A stretch of 64,000 bases of DNA, from positions 23,498 through 87,497 of the forward strand of contig NZ_JAGZSD010000013.1 in the NCBI RefSeq assembly GCF_018381315.1, given 5' to 3'. This document shows positions 52,914-60,832 of the stretch, in pieces. Under the pieces are notes generated by a model that worked only from the letters and a program-made list of their open reading frames with translations, was not told the DNA's origin and searched no databases. This DNA is from Anaerostipes sp. (GTDB lineage: Bacteria; Bacillota; Clostridia; Lachnospirales; Lachnospiraceae). Each line of letters opens with the position of its first letter. The stretch's first letter is position 1. The position numbers and the translations under genes were made by a program.

Positions 52914-53765
52914 ATGTCAATATTACAGATCAAGGATTTAATTCATCAATATATAACATATGGGGAGAAGGAAGAAGAAAACCAGACAGTCAACGCTGTG
53001 GACGGAGTGGATCTGTCTGTAGAAAAGGGCGAATTCATTGCGATTCTGGGACACAACGGGTCCGGCAAATCTTCTCTTGCAAAGCATATCAACGGACTGC
53101 TTCAGCCTACATCCGGCACTGTGTATTTAAAAGGCATGGATACGAGAGATCCCAAGCAGATTCTGAAGATACGTCAAAGTGCAGGCATCGTATTCCAGAA
53201 TCCGGATAACCAGATCGTCGGCTCTGTGGTGGAGGAGGACGTGGCCTTCGGTCCGGAAAATATCGGCGTGCCTACAAGAGATATATGGAAGCGTGTAGCC
53301 AGGGCACTGGAGGGTGTCGGGATGACAGCCTACAAAAGTGCCAGTCCCAATCATCTGTCAGGGGGACAGAAGCAGCGTGTGGCCATTGCCGGTATCATGG
53401 CTATGGAGCCGGAGTGTATTATTTTGGACGAGCCTACTGCAATGCTGGATCCGAAGGGTAGACGGGATGTACTTTCGCTGGCCCGGGAGCTGAATCAAGA
53501 AAAAGAAATCACGATTATTCTGATCACTCATGATATGGAGGAGGTCCTGATGGCGGACAAGGTCTTTGTCATGGATCAGGGAAAGATTGTTATGAGCGGA
53601 ACACCAAAGGAAGTCTTTGCCCATGTAAAAGAGCTGAAAGAATGCGGACTGGAAGTTCCGTTTGCCTCAGAGCTTGCCTATGAGCTGAGAAAAGAAGGGA
53701 TCAGGCTTTCTGATACGATAACGACAAGGGAAGAACTGGTGGAAGAGTTATGTCAATTAGTTTAG
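52914..53765 (+). CDS. ecfA1: Energy-coupling factor transporter ATPase EcfA1
   Basis: 283 aa. One of two ATPases driving vitamin or metal-ion uptake through ECF transporters. Walker A GHNGSGKS, Q-loop FQNPDNQIVGSVVEEDVAFGPEN, signature LSGGQKQR and Walker B IILDEPTAMLD are all present. Start ATG 52914 with AAAGGAG 7 nt upstream; upstream ATGs (52839, 52896) lack an RBS. The last codons overlap ecfA2. No S component gene is adjacent, as usual for group II modules shared by several substrate-binding subunits. Confidence 0.96.
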   Translation: MSILQIKDLIHQYITYGEKEEENQTVNAVDGVDLSVEKGEFIAILGHNGSGKSSLAKHINGLLQPTSGTVYLKGMDTRDPKQILKIRQSAGIVFQNPDNQIVGSVVEEDVAFGPENIGVPTRDIWKRVARALEGVGMTAYKSASPNHLSGGQKQRVAIAGIMAMEPECIILDEPTAMLDPKGRRDVLSLARELNQEKEITIILITHDMEEVLMADKVFVMDQGKIVMSGTPKEVFAHVKELKECGLEVPFASELAYELRKEGIRLSDTITTREELVEELCQLV

Positions 53766-54613
53766 AAAAAGTAAGTTATATATACGAAGATAATTCTGAT
53801 ATAAAAAAGCCTGCGCTGATCGATGTGGATTTAGAGATCGGCGAGGGAGAGTTTATCGGTATTATCGGCCATACCGGATCCGGAAAGTCAACTCTGATCC
53901 AGCATCTGAACGGGCTGATGGAACCTACAAAGGGGCATGTTTATTTTGAGGGTAAGAATATCCATGACCAGAATTATGATCTTAAGAGCCTCCGGGGAAA
54001 AGTAGGTCTCTGTTTTCAGTATCCGGAACACCAGCTGTTTGAGACGACCATACTGGAGGATGTCTGCTTCGGGCCTGCAAACTTCGGCGCTTCCAAAGAA
54101 GAGGCATTAAAGGCTGCAAAAGAAGCCCTTACCGATGTGGGAGTGCCCGAGGAGCTGTTTGAGAAGTCTCCTTTTGAACTGTCGGGAGGACAGAAAAGGA
54201 GGGTTGCCATCGCCGGAATCCTCGCTATGAAGCCAAAGTATTTTATACTGGATGAGCCCACTGCAGGGCTGGACCCGGAAGGCAGGGTACATCTGTTAAA
54301 CCTTCTGAAGCGTTTGAATCAGGAGCAGGGGATCACGATTATCCTTGTGTCTCACAGCATGGAAGACATCGCTTCCTATGTGGACCGGCTGATTGTCATG
54401 AACCGGGGCCGTCTGGAGTTTGACGGTGAGAGGGAAGAAGTTTTCTCTCATCAGAAGGACTTGGAGCAGATGGGGCTGTCCGTTCCGTTTTTCCGTTATC
54501 TGGCCAACGATCTGAAGGAAAAGGGATTTCCTTTGGAGGGAGAGGTTCTGACTCTGGATGATGCCAAAACGGCAATCTTAAAAACATTAAAGAAGGAACA
54601 AACATATGATTAA
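53750..54613 (+). CDS. ecfA2: Energy-coupling factor transporter ATPase EcfA2
   Basis: 287 aa. Second ATPase, with GHTGSGKST, FQYPEHQLFETTILEDVCFGPAN, LSGGQKRR and DEPTAGLDPEGR. Overlaps ecfA1 by 16 nt and ecfT by 8 nt, so all three subunits are translationally coupled. The FQYPEHQLFE signature distinguishes EcfA2 from EcfA1. Confidence 0.96.
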   Translation: MSISLEKVSYIYEDNSDIKKPALIDVDLEIGEGEFIGIIGHTGSGKSTLIQHLNGLMEPTKGHVYFEGKNIHDQNYDLKSLRGKVGLCFQYPEHQLFETTILEDVCFGPANFGASKEEALKAAKEALTDVGVPEELFEKSPFELSGGQKRRVAIAGILAMKPKYFILDEPTAGLDPEGRVHLLNLLKRLNQEQGITIILVSHSMEDIASYVDRLIVMNRGRLEFDGEREEVFSHQKDLEQMGLSVPFFRYLANDLKEKGFPLEGEVLTLDDAKTAILKTLKKEQTYD

Positions 54614-55418
54614 AGATATTACCATAGGACAATATTACAGATCAGATTCTATTCTTCACCGGCTGGACCCGCGGGTGAAGCTTCTGGGAACGTTAATATA
54701 CGTCGTTACGCTGTTTTTTTCAAAATCTCCGTTGACCTATGCGGCTTCCATGCTGTTTCTGGCGTTAATGATCGGAATATCCACAGTGCCGGTTTCTTTT
54801 ATTGTCAGAGGGCTGAAGGCAGTGGGTGTTATTCTGTTGTTTTCGGTGGTAATCAATATATTTTTTATCCCGGGAGAAGCTATTGTACATTTCGGTGTAA
54901 TTAAGATCACAAAGGAAGGGGTTGTGACCGCGGTCTATCTCGGCACAAGGCTGGTGATGCTGGTGCTGGGCACGTCACTCATGACCTTCACTACCACGCC
55001 TAATGAGCTGACGGACGGTTTGGAAAAGTCTCTGGGCTTTTTAAATATAATCAAAGTTCCGGTACATGAGATTGCCATGATGATGTCCATTGCCCTGAGG
55101 TTTATACCGATCCTTACCGAGGAACTGGACAAGATCATGAAAGCTCAGACTGCCAGAGGAGTTGATTTTAAAAACGGAAGCTTTCTGCACCGGATGAAAA
55201 GCATGGTGCCTATCGTGGTACCTCTTTTTGTGGCGGCGGTGAGACGGGCAAATGACCTTGCCATGGCAATGGAATCCAGATGTTATCACGGCGGAGAAGG
55301 AAGGACAAAGATGAAGCCTTTAAAATACCGTTCAAGGGATTTGGCAGCATATCTGTTTCTGGCATTATTTTTGGCACTGATGATTTATCTGGGATTTTTC
55401 TGCCCTGTCGGCAGATAG
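54606..55418 (+). CDS. ecfT: Energy-coupling factor transmembrane protein EcfT
   Basis: 270 aa, five to six membrane helices. YRSDSILHRLDPRVKLLGTL start; the coupling helices carry the two Ala-Arg-containing motifs (AQTARGVDF and RRANDLAMAMESRCYHGG). It links the ATPases to the S components in the membrane. Confidence 0.95.
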   Translation: MIKDITIGQYYRSDSILHRLDPRVKLLGTLIYVVTLFFSKSPLTYAASMLFLALMIGISTVPVSFIVRGLKAVGVILLFSVVINIFFIPGEAIVHFGVIKITKEGVVTAVYLGTRLVMLVLGTSLMTFTTTPNELTDGLEKSLGFLNIIKVPVHEIAMMMSIALRFIPILTEELDKIMKAQTARGVDFKNGSFLHRMKSMVPIVVPLFVAAVRRANDLAMAMESRCYHGGEGRTKMKPLKYRSRDLAAYLFLALFLALMIYLGFFCPVGR

Positions 55419-55432
55419 GCGAGAGGTGACCG

Positions 55433-56191
55433 ATGAAACGGATTAAATTAGTAGTGGCGTACGACGGAACCAATTACTGCGGCTGGCAGATACAGCCGAA
55501 GGATAAAACCATTGAGGGAGTTCTCAACGAAAAACTCAGCAGCCTTTTAAATGAGCAGATTACGGTGATCGGGGCAAGCCGCACGGATTCCGGTGTTCAT
55601 GCGCTCGGCAACGTGGCAGTGTTTGACTCCGGGACAAAGATTGCGGGAGACCGGATTGCCAGAGCACTGAACCAAAGACTTCCCGATGACATTGTCATTC
55701 AGTCATCGGAGGAAGTACCCGATGATTTTCATCCCAGATATCAAGACACAAGAAAAACCTATGAGTATACGATTTACAATGCAGCATTTGACAACCCGGT
55801 CACTGCAAGGCATCATCACTTTGTCTATGTGCCTCTGGACTTTGGGCGCATGCGCGAGGCTTCACAGTATTTTTTGGGAGAACATGATTTTATCAGCTTT
55901 TCTACCACAGGAAGTCCTACCAAAACCACTGTGCGGACTATTTATGAGTGCGAAGTGAGACAGGATGGCCCATATATCACTATGAGGGTGACAGGGAACG
56001 GTTTTCTTTACAATATGGTGCGTATGATGGCAGGCACTCTGATCTCCATCGGACGGGGACGGAGAGGGACAGAGTGGATCACAGAATTATTCCGGAATCC
56101 TAAAAGAGGAAAGGCAGGCCCCAACGCTCCGGCCAAAGGACTTACTTTGATAAAGATACGTTATATGGATCAGGAGAGGGAAGTGGATTAA
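55433..56191 (+). CDS. truA: tRNA pseudouridine(38-40) synthase
   Basis: 252 aa, usual length. Makes pseudouridine in the anticodon stem of tRNAs. YDGTNYCGWQIQP start and the catalytic Asp52 in ASRTDSGVHALGNVA. The stop is immediately followed by the nrdG-family start, with no gap. Position after ecfT is typical of Firmicutes. Confidence 0.97.
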   Translation: MKRIKLVVAYDGTNYCGWQIQPKDKTIEGVLNEKLSSLLNEQITVIGASRTDSGVHALGNVAVFDSGTKIAGDRIARALNQRLPDDIVIQSSEEVPDDFHPRYQDTRKTYEYTIYNAAFDNPVTARHHHFVYVPLDFGRMREASQYFLGEHDFISFSTTGSPTKTTVRTIYECEVRQDGPYITMRVTGNGFLYNMVRMMAGTLISIGRGRRGTEWITELFRNPKRGKAGPNAPAKGLTLIKIRYMDQEREVD

Positions 56192-56884
56192 ATGAAGATT
56201 ATGGGACTGCAAAAGTCAACGCTGCTGGATTATCCAAGAAAAGTCGCCTGCACGGTATTTACCGGCGGGTGTAATTTTTTATGTCCGTTTTGCCACAATG
56301 CGGAACTGATCTGCCCTTCGGAAGATGAGAGCGGTATTTCGCGGGCCCAGCTTCATGCATTTCTTAAGAAGCGGAAAAATATCCTGGACGGAGTGTGTAT
56401 CTCCGGCGGAGAACCGCTGATCCACAGTGAACTTGCAGAGCTGATCAGAGAGATCAAAGAACTTGGTTATCTGGTAAAGCTGGACACCAACGGAAGTTTT
56501 CCTGAGAAGCTGAAAGAGCTTGCAGGAGAAGGACTGTTGGATTATGTGGCTATGGATATTAAGAACTCTAAATATAAATATGCCCGGACAGCAGGCATGG
56601 AAGCGCTTGATATAAGACAAATAGAAGAAAGTGTCAGGTTCCTGATGGAAGGAAGTCTCCCTTTTGAATTCCGCACTACAGTGGTGAGACAGCTGCACAC
56701 AAAGGAGGATATGCTGGAGATCGGAGCGTGGATAGCCGGAAAGGAACCATATTTTCTTCAGACATTTGAGCCTTCTCATACCGTGCCGGCACAGGGGTTT
56801 ACGGCTTATGAAAGAGAAGAGATGGCAGAGCTGGCCGGCCTTTTAAGGGAGCAGCTTCCAAATGTAGAATTAAGGGGGATATAA
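56192..56884 (+). CDS. nrdG: Anaerobic ribonucleotide reductase activating protein (radical SAM)
   Basis: 230 aa. Radical-SAM activase that installs the glycyl radical on NrdD. The 4Fe-4S ligands are Cys27, Cys31 and Cys34 in GGCNFLCPFCHN, followed by VCISGGEPL. This is the pyruvate formate-lyase-activase-like NrdG2 subtype, longer than E. coli NrdG. Starts directly at the truA stop but nrdD has its own promoter downstream. Confidence 0.92.
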   Translation: MKIMGLQKSTLLDYPRKVACTVFTGGCNFLCPFCHNAELICPSEDESGISRAQLHAFLKKRKNILDGVCISGGEPLIHSELAELIREIKELGYLVKLDTNGSFPEKLKELAGEGLLDYVAMDIKNSKYKYARTAGMEALDIRQIEESVRFLMEGSLPFEFRTTVVRQLHTKEDMLEIGAWIAGKEPYFLQTFEPSHTVPAQGFTAYEREEMAELAGLLREQLPNVELRGI

Positions 56885-56951
56885 CAATATATTGTGTGTG
56901 AAGGCGGCGGATTGCACAATATATTGACTTTGTGTTATAAGGTGTTATAAT
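56882..56951 (+). promoter_or_regulatory. nrdD promoter with two NrdR boxes
   Basis: Two copies of the palindromic core CAATATATTG (56885-56894 and 56917-56926), centre to centre 32 bp (about three helical turns), match the paired NrdR box pattern. The promoter TTGACT (56924-56929), 16-nt spacer, TATAAT (56946-56951) overlaps the second box, so NrdR binding would block it when dATP is plentiful. Box 1 begins inside the nrdG stop region. Confidence 0.85.
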
Positions 56952-56991
56952 TTTATGTATGAATAAATAGAAAGAATGGGGTGTAAGTGTC

Positions 56992-59376
56992 ATGTATTAT
57001 GTAATAAAGAGAGACGGAACGAAGGCAGAGTTTGACATCCAGAAGATATCAACTGCGGTCACAAGGGCATTTGAAGCCAAAGAAAAACAGTACCATCCCA
57101 GCGTGATTGATCTGCTGGCTTTAAAGGTCACTGCGGATTTTGAGCCAAAGGTAAAGAACGGCGTGATTGCGGTGGAGGATATTCAGGACAGCGTGGAATC
57201 CGTATTGATTCAGGCGGGCTATGCGGATGTTGCCAAGGGATATATTCTATACAGAAAACAGAGGGAAAAGATCAGAAACATGAAGTCCACGATCTTAGAC
57301 TATAAAGAACTGGTGGACAGCTATGTGAAGGCAAGTGACTGGCGTGTCAAGGAAAATTCTACGGTAACTTACTCTGTGGGAGGCCTGATCCTGAGCAACA
57401 GCGGTGCAATCACAGCCAATTACTGGCTGTCTGAGATTTACGATGATGAGATTGCAGATGCCCACAGAAATGCTGACATTCATATCCATGATCTTTCTAT
57501 GCTGACCGGATACTGTGCAGGCTGGTCTTTAAAACAGCTGATCCAGGAAGGGCTTGGAGGCGTCCGGGGCAAGATCACTTCCGCTCCGGCGAAGCATCTT
57601 TCAACGCTCTGTAATCAGATGGTGAACTTTCTTGGTATTATGCAGAATGAATGGGCCGGAGCCCAGGCATTTTCATCCTTTGATACCTATCTGGCACCGT
57701 TTGTTAAGGCAGACGGCTTATCCTACTATGAAGTAAAAAAATGTGTGCAGTCCTTTATTTTCGGCGTTAATATCCCCAGCCGCTGGGGAACCCAGGCACC
57801 GTTTTCTAACATTACCCTGGACTGGACCGTGCCGGATGATCTGGCTGAACTGCCGGCTATTGTGGGCGGAAAAGAGATGGATTTTAAGTATAAAGACTGC
57901 AAAAAAGAAATGGATATGGTCAACAAAGCATTTATCGAGGTTATGATCGAGGGGGATGCCGAAGGACGCGGCTTCCAATATCCCATTCCGACTTATTCCA
58001 TCACAAGGGATTTTGACTGGTCTGACACAGAGAATAACCGTCTGCTGTTTGAAATGACGGCAAAATACGGCACTCCGTATTTCTCTAATTATATCAACAG
58101 TGAAATGCAGCCAAGCGATGTGCGCAGTATGTGCTGCCGTCTCCGGCTGGATCTGAGAGAGTTGAGAAAGAAGGCCGGAGGATTTTTCGGAAGCGGCGAG
58201 AGTACCGGTTCTGTGGGGGTAGTAACATTAAATCTTCCTAAAATCGCATATCTGTCTGCGGATAAGCAGGAATTTTATCACAGGCTGGACCATCTGATGG
58301 ATGTGGCTGCCAGATCCTTAAAGATCAAGAGAACCATCATTACCAAATTATTTAATGAGGGACTCTATCCTTATACAAAACGTTATTTAGATTCCTTCGG
58401 CAATCATTTTTCTACTATTGGTCTGATCGGAATGAATGAAGCAGGACTCAATGCAAAATGGATAAAAGCAGATCTGACAGAAGAAAAAGCACAGGAATTT
58501 GCAAAAGAGGTATTAAATCATATGAGAAGCCGGCTGTCAGACTATCAGGAGGAATACGGCGACCTCTATAACCTGGAAGCAACTCCTGCCGAATCAACTA
58601 CATACCGTCTGGCAAAGCATGACAAAGCAGCTTATCCTGATATCATTACAGCCTCCGAAGATGAAGAAACACCATATTATACCAACAGTTCTCATCTCCC
58701 GGTGGGATATACGGACGATGTCTTTGATGCTCTGGATATTCAGGATGAATTACAGACATTATATACATCAGGGACTGTATTCCATACATTCCTCGGAGAA
58801 AAGCTTCCGGATTGGAAAGCGGCAGCAGCTCTGGTGAAAAAGATTGCAGAAAACTATCGTCTTCCTTATTATACAATTTCACCGACCTATTCTGTGTGCA
58901 GGAATCATGGCTATCTGAACGGCGAAGTTTATGAATGTCCGGAATGCGGGGAAAAGACCGAGGTATACAGCAGGATCACCGGTTATTACCGTCCTGTACA
59001 GAATTGGAACGACGGAAAACAGCAGGAATATAAAGAGAGAAAGCTGTATGACGCAGAGCATTCCAGCCTGAAGGCATGCAGGACTCCAAAAAAGGATGTA
59101 AGTATTGCTTCAGAGAAAGAGAAGAAAATAGAGGAAGCAGAGAGGGCACTTTTGTTTACCACAAAGACCTGTCCTAACTGCCGGATGGCAGGAGAAGTGC
59201 TGAAAGATTCCCGGATTCCGTTTGAGATCGTGGATGCGGAGGAACACCAGGAGCTGGTGCAGGAATACGGTATTATGCAGGCTCCGTCCCTGGTCGTACT
59301 GCGGGGAGATGAGTTTGAGACACACTGCAATGTTTCCAATATTAAAAAATATGCAGAGCAGAATCACTGCGGCTGA
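56992..59376 (+). CDS. nrdD: Anaerobic (class III) ribonucleoside-triphosphate reductase with fused C-terminal redoxin
   Basis: 794 aa. N-terminal ATP-cone (about 1-90) for allosteric control, glycyl radical enzyme barrel with CCRLRLDLRELRKKAGGFFG, a C-terminal zinc site (CRNHGYL...CPECG) and the radical glycine Gly664 in SRITGYYRPV. After residue ~700 a charged linker leads to a ~75-aa thioredoxin/glutaredoxin-like domain with Cys727-Pro-Asn-Cys730 and a cis-Pro segment (QAPSLVVL). NrdD proteins usually end shortly after the radical site, so this is a reductase-redoxin fusion that could supply its own reducing equivalents rather than formate. Confidence 0.95.
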   Translation: MYYVIKRDGTKAEFDIQKISTAVTRAFEAKEKQYHPSVIDLLALKVTADFEPKVKNGVIAVEDIQDSVESVLIQAGYADVAKGYILYRKQREKIRNMKSTILDYKELVDSYVKASDWRVKENSTVTYSVGGLILSNSGAITANYWLSEIYDDEIADAHRNADIHIHDLSMLTGYCAGWSLKQLIQEGLGGVRGKITSAPAKHLSTLCNQMVNFLGIMQNEWAGAQAFSSFDTYLAPFVKADGLSYYEVKKCVQSFIFGVNIPSRWGTQAPFSNITLDWTVPDDLAELPAIVGGKEMDFKYKDCKKEMDMVNKAFIEVMIEGDAEGRGFQYPIPTYSITRDFDWSDTENNRLLFEMTAKYGTPYFSNYINSEMQPSDVRSMCCRLRLDLRELRKKAGGFFGSGESTGSVGVVTLNLPKIAYLSADKQEFYHRLDHLMDVAARSLKIKRTIITKLFNEGLYPYTKRYLDSFGNHFSTIGLIGMNEAGLNAKWIKADLTEEKAQEFAKEVLNHMRSRLSDYQEEYGDLYNLEATPAESTTYRLAKHDKAAYPDIITASEDEETPYYTNSSHLPVGYTDDVFDALDIQDELQTLYTSGTVFHTFLGEKLPDWKAAAALVKKIAENYRLPYYTISPTYSVCRNHGYLNGEVYECPECGEKTEVYSRITGYYRPVQNWNDGKQQEYKERKLYDAEHSSLKACRTPKKDVSIASEKEKKIEEAERALLFTTKTCPNCRMAGEVLKDSRIPFEIVDAEEHQELVQEYGIMQAPSLVVLRGDEFETHCNVSNIKKYAEQNHCG

Positions 59377-59426
59377 CCAGAGAACCGGCGTGTCTGATTT
59401 GTTTGATATTTTTTGGATAAAATTTA

Positions 59427-59455
59427 TTGACACACCCCGGTCAGTGTTATATAAT
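59427..59455 (+). promoter_or_regulatory. Promoter of rplM-rpsI
   Basis: Perfect TTGACA (59427-59432), 17-nt spacer, perfect TATAAT (59450-59455), about 100 nt upstream of rplM. Fits high expression of ribosomal proteins. The leader could carry an L13-type autoregulatory site, but none was recognised. Confidence 0.92.
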
Positions 59456-59553
59456 ATGAAAATGTGACATAAAAGAAAATGCTTACCCCAATGCCCCGGA
59501 GGGAGTATTTTATATAGAAGACACATTGATTGAGAAATTTAGGAGGAAGAACC

Positions 59554-59988
59554 ATGAAGAGCTTTATGGCAAGCCCATCAACAATTGAAAGAGAATGGTA
59601 TGTAGTTGACGCCACAGGACATACATTAGGACGTTTAGCATCAGAGATCGCAAAAGTTTTAAGAGGTAAGAATAAGCCGACTTATACTCCTCATATTGAT
59701 ACAGGCGATAACGTGATCGTTGTGAATGCAGATAAGATCCAGGTAACTGGAAAGAAATTAGACCAGAAGATCTACTACAATCACTCTGATTATGTAGGCG
59801 GAATGAAAGAAACTACTTTAAAAGAAAAAATGGCGAAAAAACCTGAAGATGTTATTTATCTTGCAGTAAAAGGTATGCTTCCAAAAGGTCCTTTGGGAAG
59901 AGCAATGATTAAGAAACTTCACGTATATGCAGGTGCAGAGCACAACAACCAGGCTCAGCAGCCAAAAGCATTAGAGATCAAGTATTAA
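59554..59988 (+). CDS. rplM: 50S ribosomal protein L13
   Basis: 145 aa, close to the usual 142. REWYVVDATGHTLGRLASEIA start and the GMLPKGPLGRAMIKKLHVYAG signature. ATG 59554 with AGGAGG upstream; an in-frame TTG at 59530 would precede the RBS. Confidence 0.97.
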   Translation: MKSFMASPSTIEREWYVVDATGHTLGRLASEIAKVLRGKNKPTYTPHIDTGDNVIVVNADKIQVTGKKLDQKIYYNHSDYVGGMKETTLKEKMAKKPEDVIYLAVKGMLPKGPLGRAMIKKLHVYAGAEHNNQAQQPKALEIKY

Positions 59989-60004
59989 GAAGGAGGACGA
60001 TTAA

Positions 60005-60397
60005 GTGGCTACAGCAAAATATTACGGAACTGGTAGAAGAAAAAGCAGTATCGCTAGAGTATATTTAGTACCAGGAACAGGAAAGATCACAATCAATAAA
60101 AGAGATATCGACGAATATTTAGGATTAGAGACATTAAAAGTAGTCGTACGCCAGCCATTGGTTGCTACAGACACTCTTGGAAAATATGATGTATTAGTTA
60201 ATGTAATCGGCGGTGGATTTACAGGCCAGGCAGGAGCAATCCGCCATGGTATTTCCAGAGCTTTATTACAGGTTGACGGAGACTTCCGCCCGGTATTAAA
60301 GAAAGCAGGATACTTAACAAGAGATCCTCGTATGAAAGAAAGAAAGAAACCAGGTTTACGTTCTGCACGTCGTGCACCTCAGTTCTCCAAACGTTAA
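60005..60397 (+). CDS. rpsI: 30S ribosomal protein S9
   Basis: 130 aa, usual length. YYGTGRRKSSIARVYL start and the C-terminal RKKPGLRSARRAPQFSKR tail that reaches the P-site tRNA. GTG start with AGGAGGA upstream. Followed by a terminator. Confidence 0.97.
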   Translation: MATAKYYGTGRRKSSIARVYLVPGTGKITINKRDIDEYLGLETLKVVVRQPLVATDTLGKYDVLVNVIGGGFTGQAGAIRHGISRALLQVDGDFRPVLKKAGYLTRDPRMKERKKPGLRSARRAPQFSKR

Positions 60398-60418
60398 TCG
60401 GAAAATATCAGAAATTAC

Positions 60419-60459
60419 AAGGCACTTTTCAGTGGAAATCACTGGGAAGTGCCTTTTTT
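60419..60459 (+). terminator. Terminator of rplM-rpsI
   Basis: Nested stems AAGGCACTT/AAGTGCCTT and CAGTG/CACTG followed by T residues. Confidence 0.92.
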
Positions 60460-60556
60460 ATGCTCTGACAGACTAACTATTTTTGAGACTGTTCCACCTG
60501 AATAATATAGCAATATATCAAAACTTTTAAGAAGTATAATATGGAGGGATCACAGG

Positions 60557-60832
60557 ATGAAGAAGAGAAAAATATGGCTCGCTGTTATTCTGGCAGCGAT
60601 GCTGGCTGTGGGACAAGGAATTATTTCGGCAGCACCTGCAGAAAGTGCGGAAACAGAAATACCTGAGGCTGCTGCAGAAACAGTGCAGGAAGAGACAGAC
60701 GAGACAGAGGCAACAGCGGAGACCACAGAAACATCAGAGAGTAAAAAACAGACAAATACGGAAAAGGAAACTAAAATTCAGCCAGCAAAAGAATTGCTAA
60801 AAATTGGGGGGGGGATCGTAAAAAGAGCCTAA
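60557..60832 (+). CDS. Surface protein, N-terminal part (signal peptide and acidic spacer), out of frame with the rest
   Basis: 91 codons. Signal peptide (MKKRKIWLAVILAAMLAVGQ, cleavage near SAA-APA or SAE) and a Glu/Thr/Ala-rich spacer, then a run of nine G (60806-60814) after which this frame stops at 60830-60832. The following long reading frame is open across the tract in a different phase; adding one G (or removing two) joins them into a single ~996-aa protein. GGAGGG RBS 9 nt upstream of ATG and TATAAT at 60535-60540 show a real gene start. Read as the OFF state of a phase-variable gene, or a sequencing error in the homopolymer. Confidence 0.8.
   Translation: MKKRKIWLAVILAAMLAVGQGIISAAPAESAETEIPEAAAETVQEETDETEATAETTETSESKKQTNTEKETKIQPAKELLKIGGGIVKRA
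60806..60814 (+). repeat. G9 homopolymer tract (candidate contingency locus)
   Basis: Nine consecutive G, the longest G-run I noticed here, placed exactly at the point where the surface-protein reading frame shifts. With ten (or seven) G the two frames join; with nine they do not. Confidence 0.85.
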
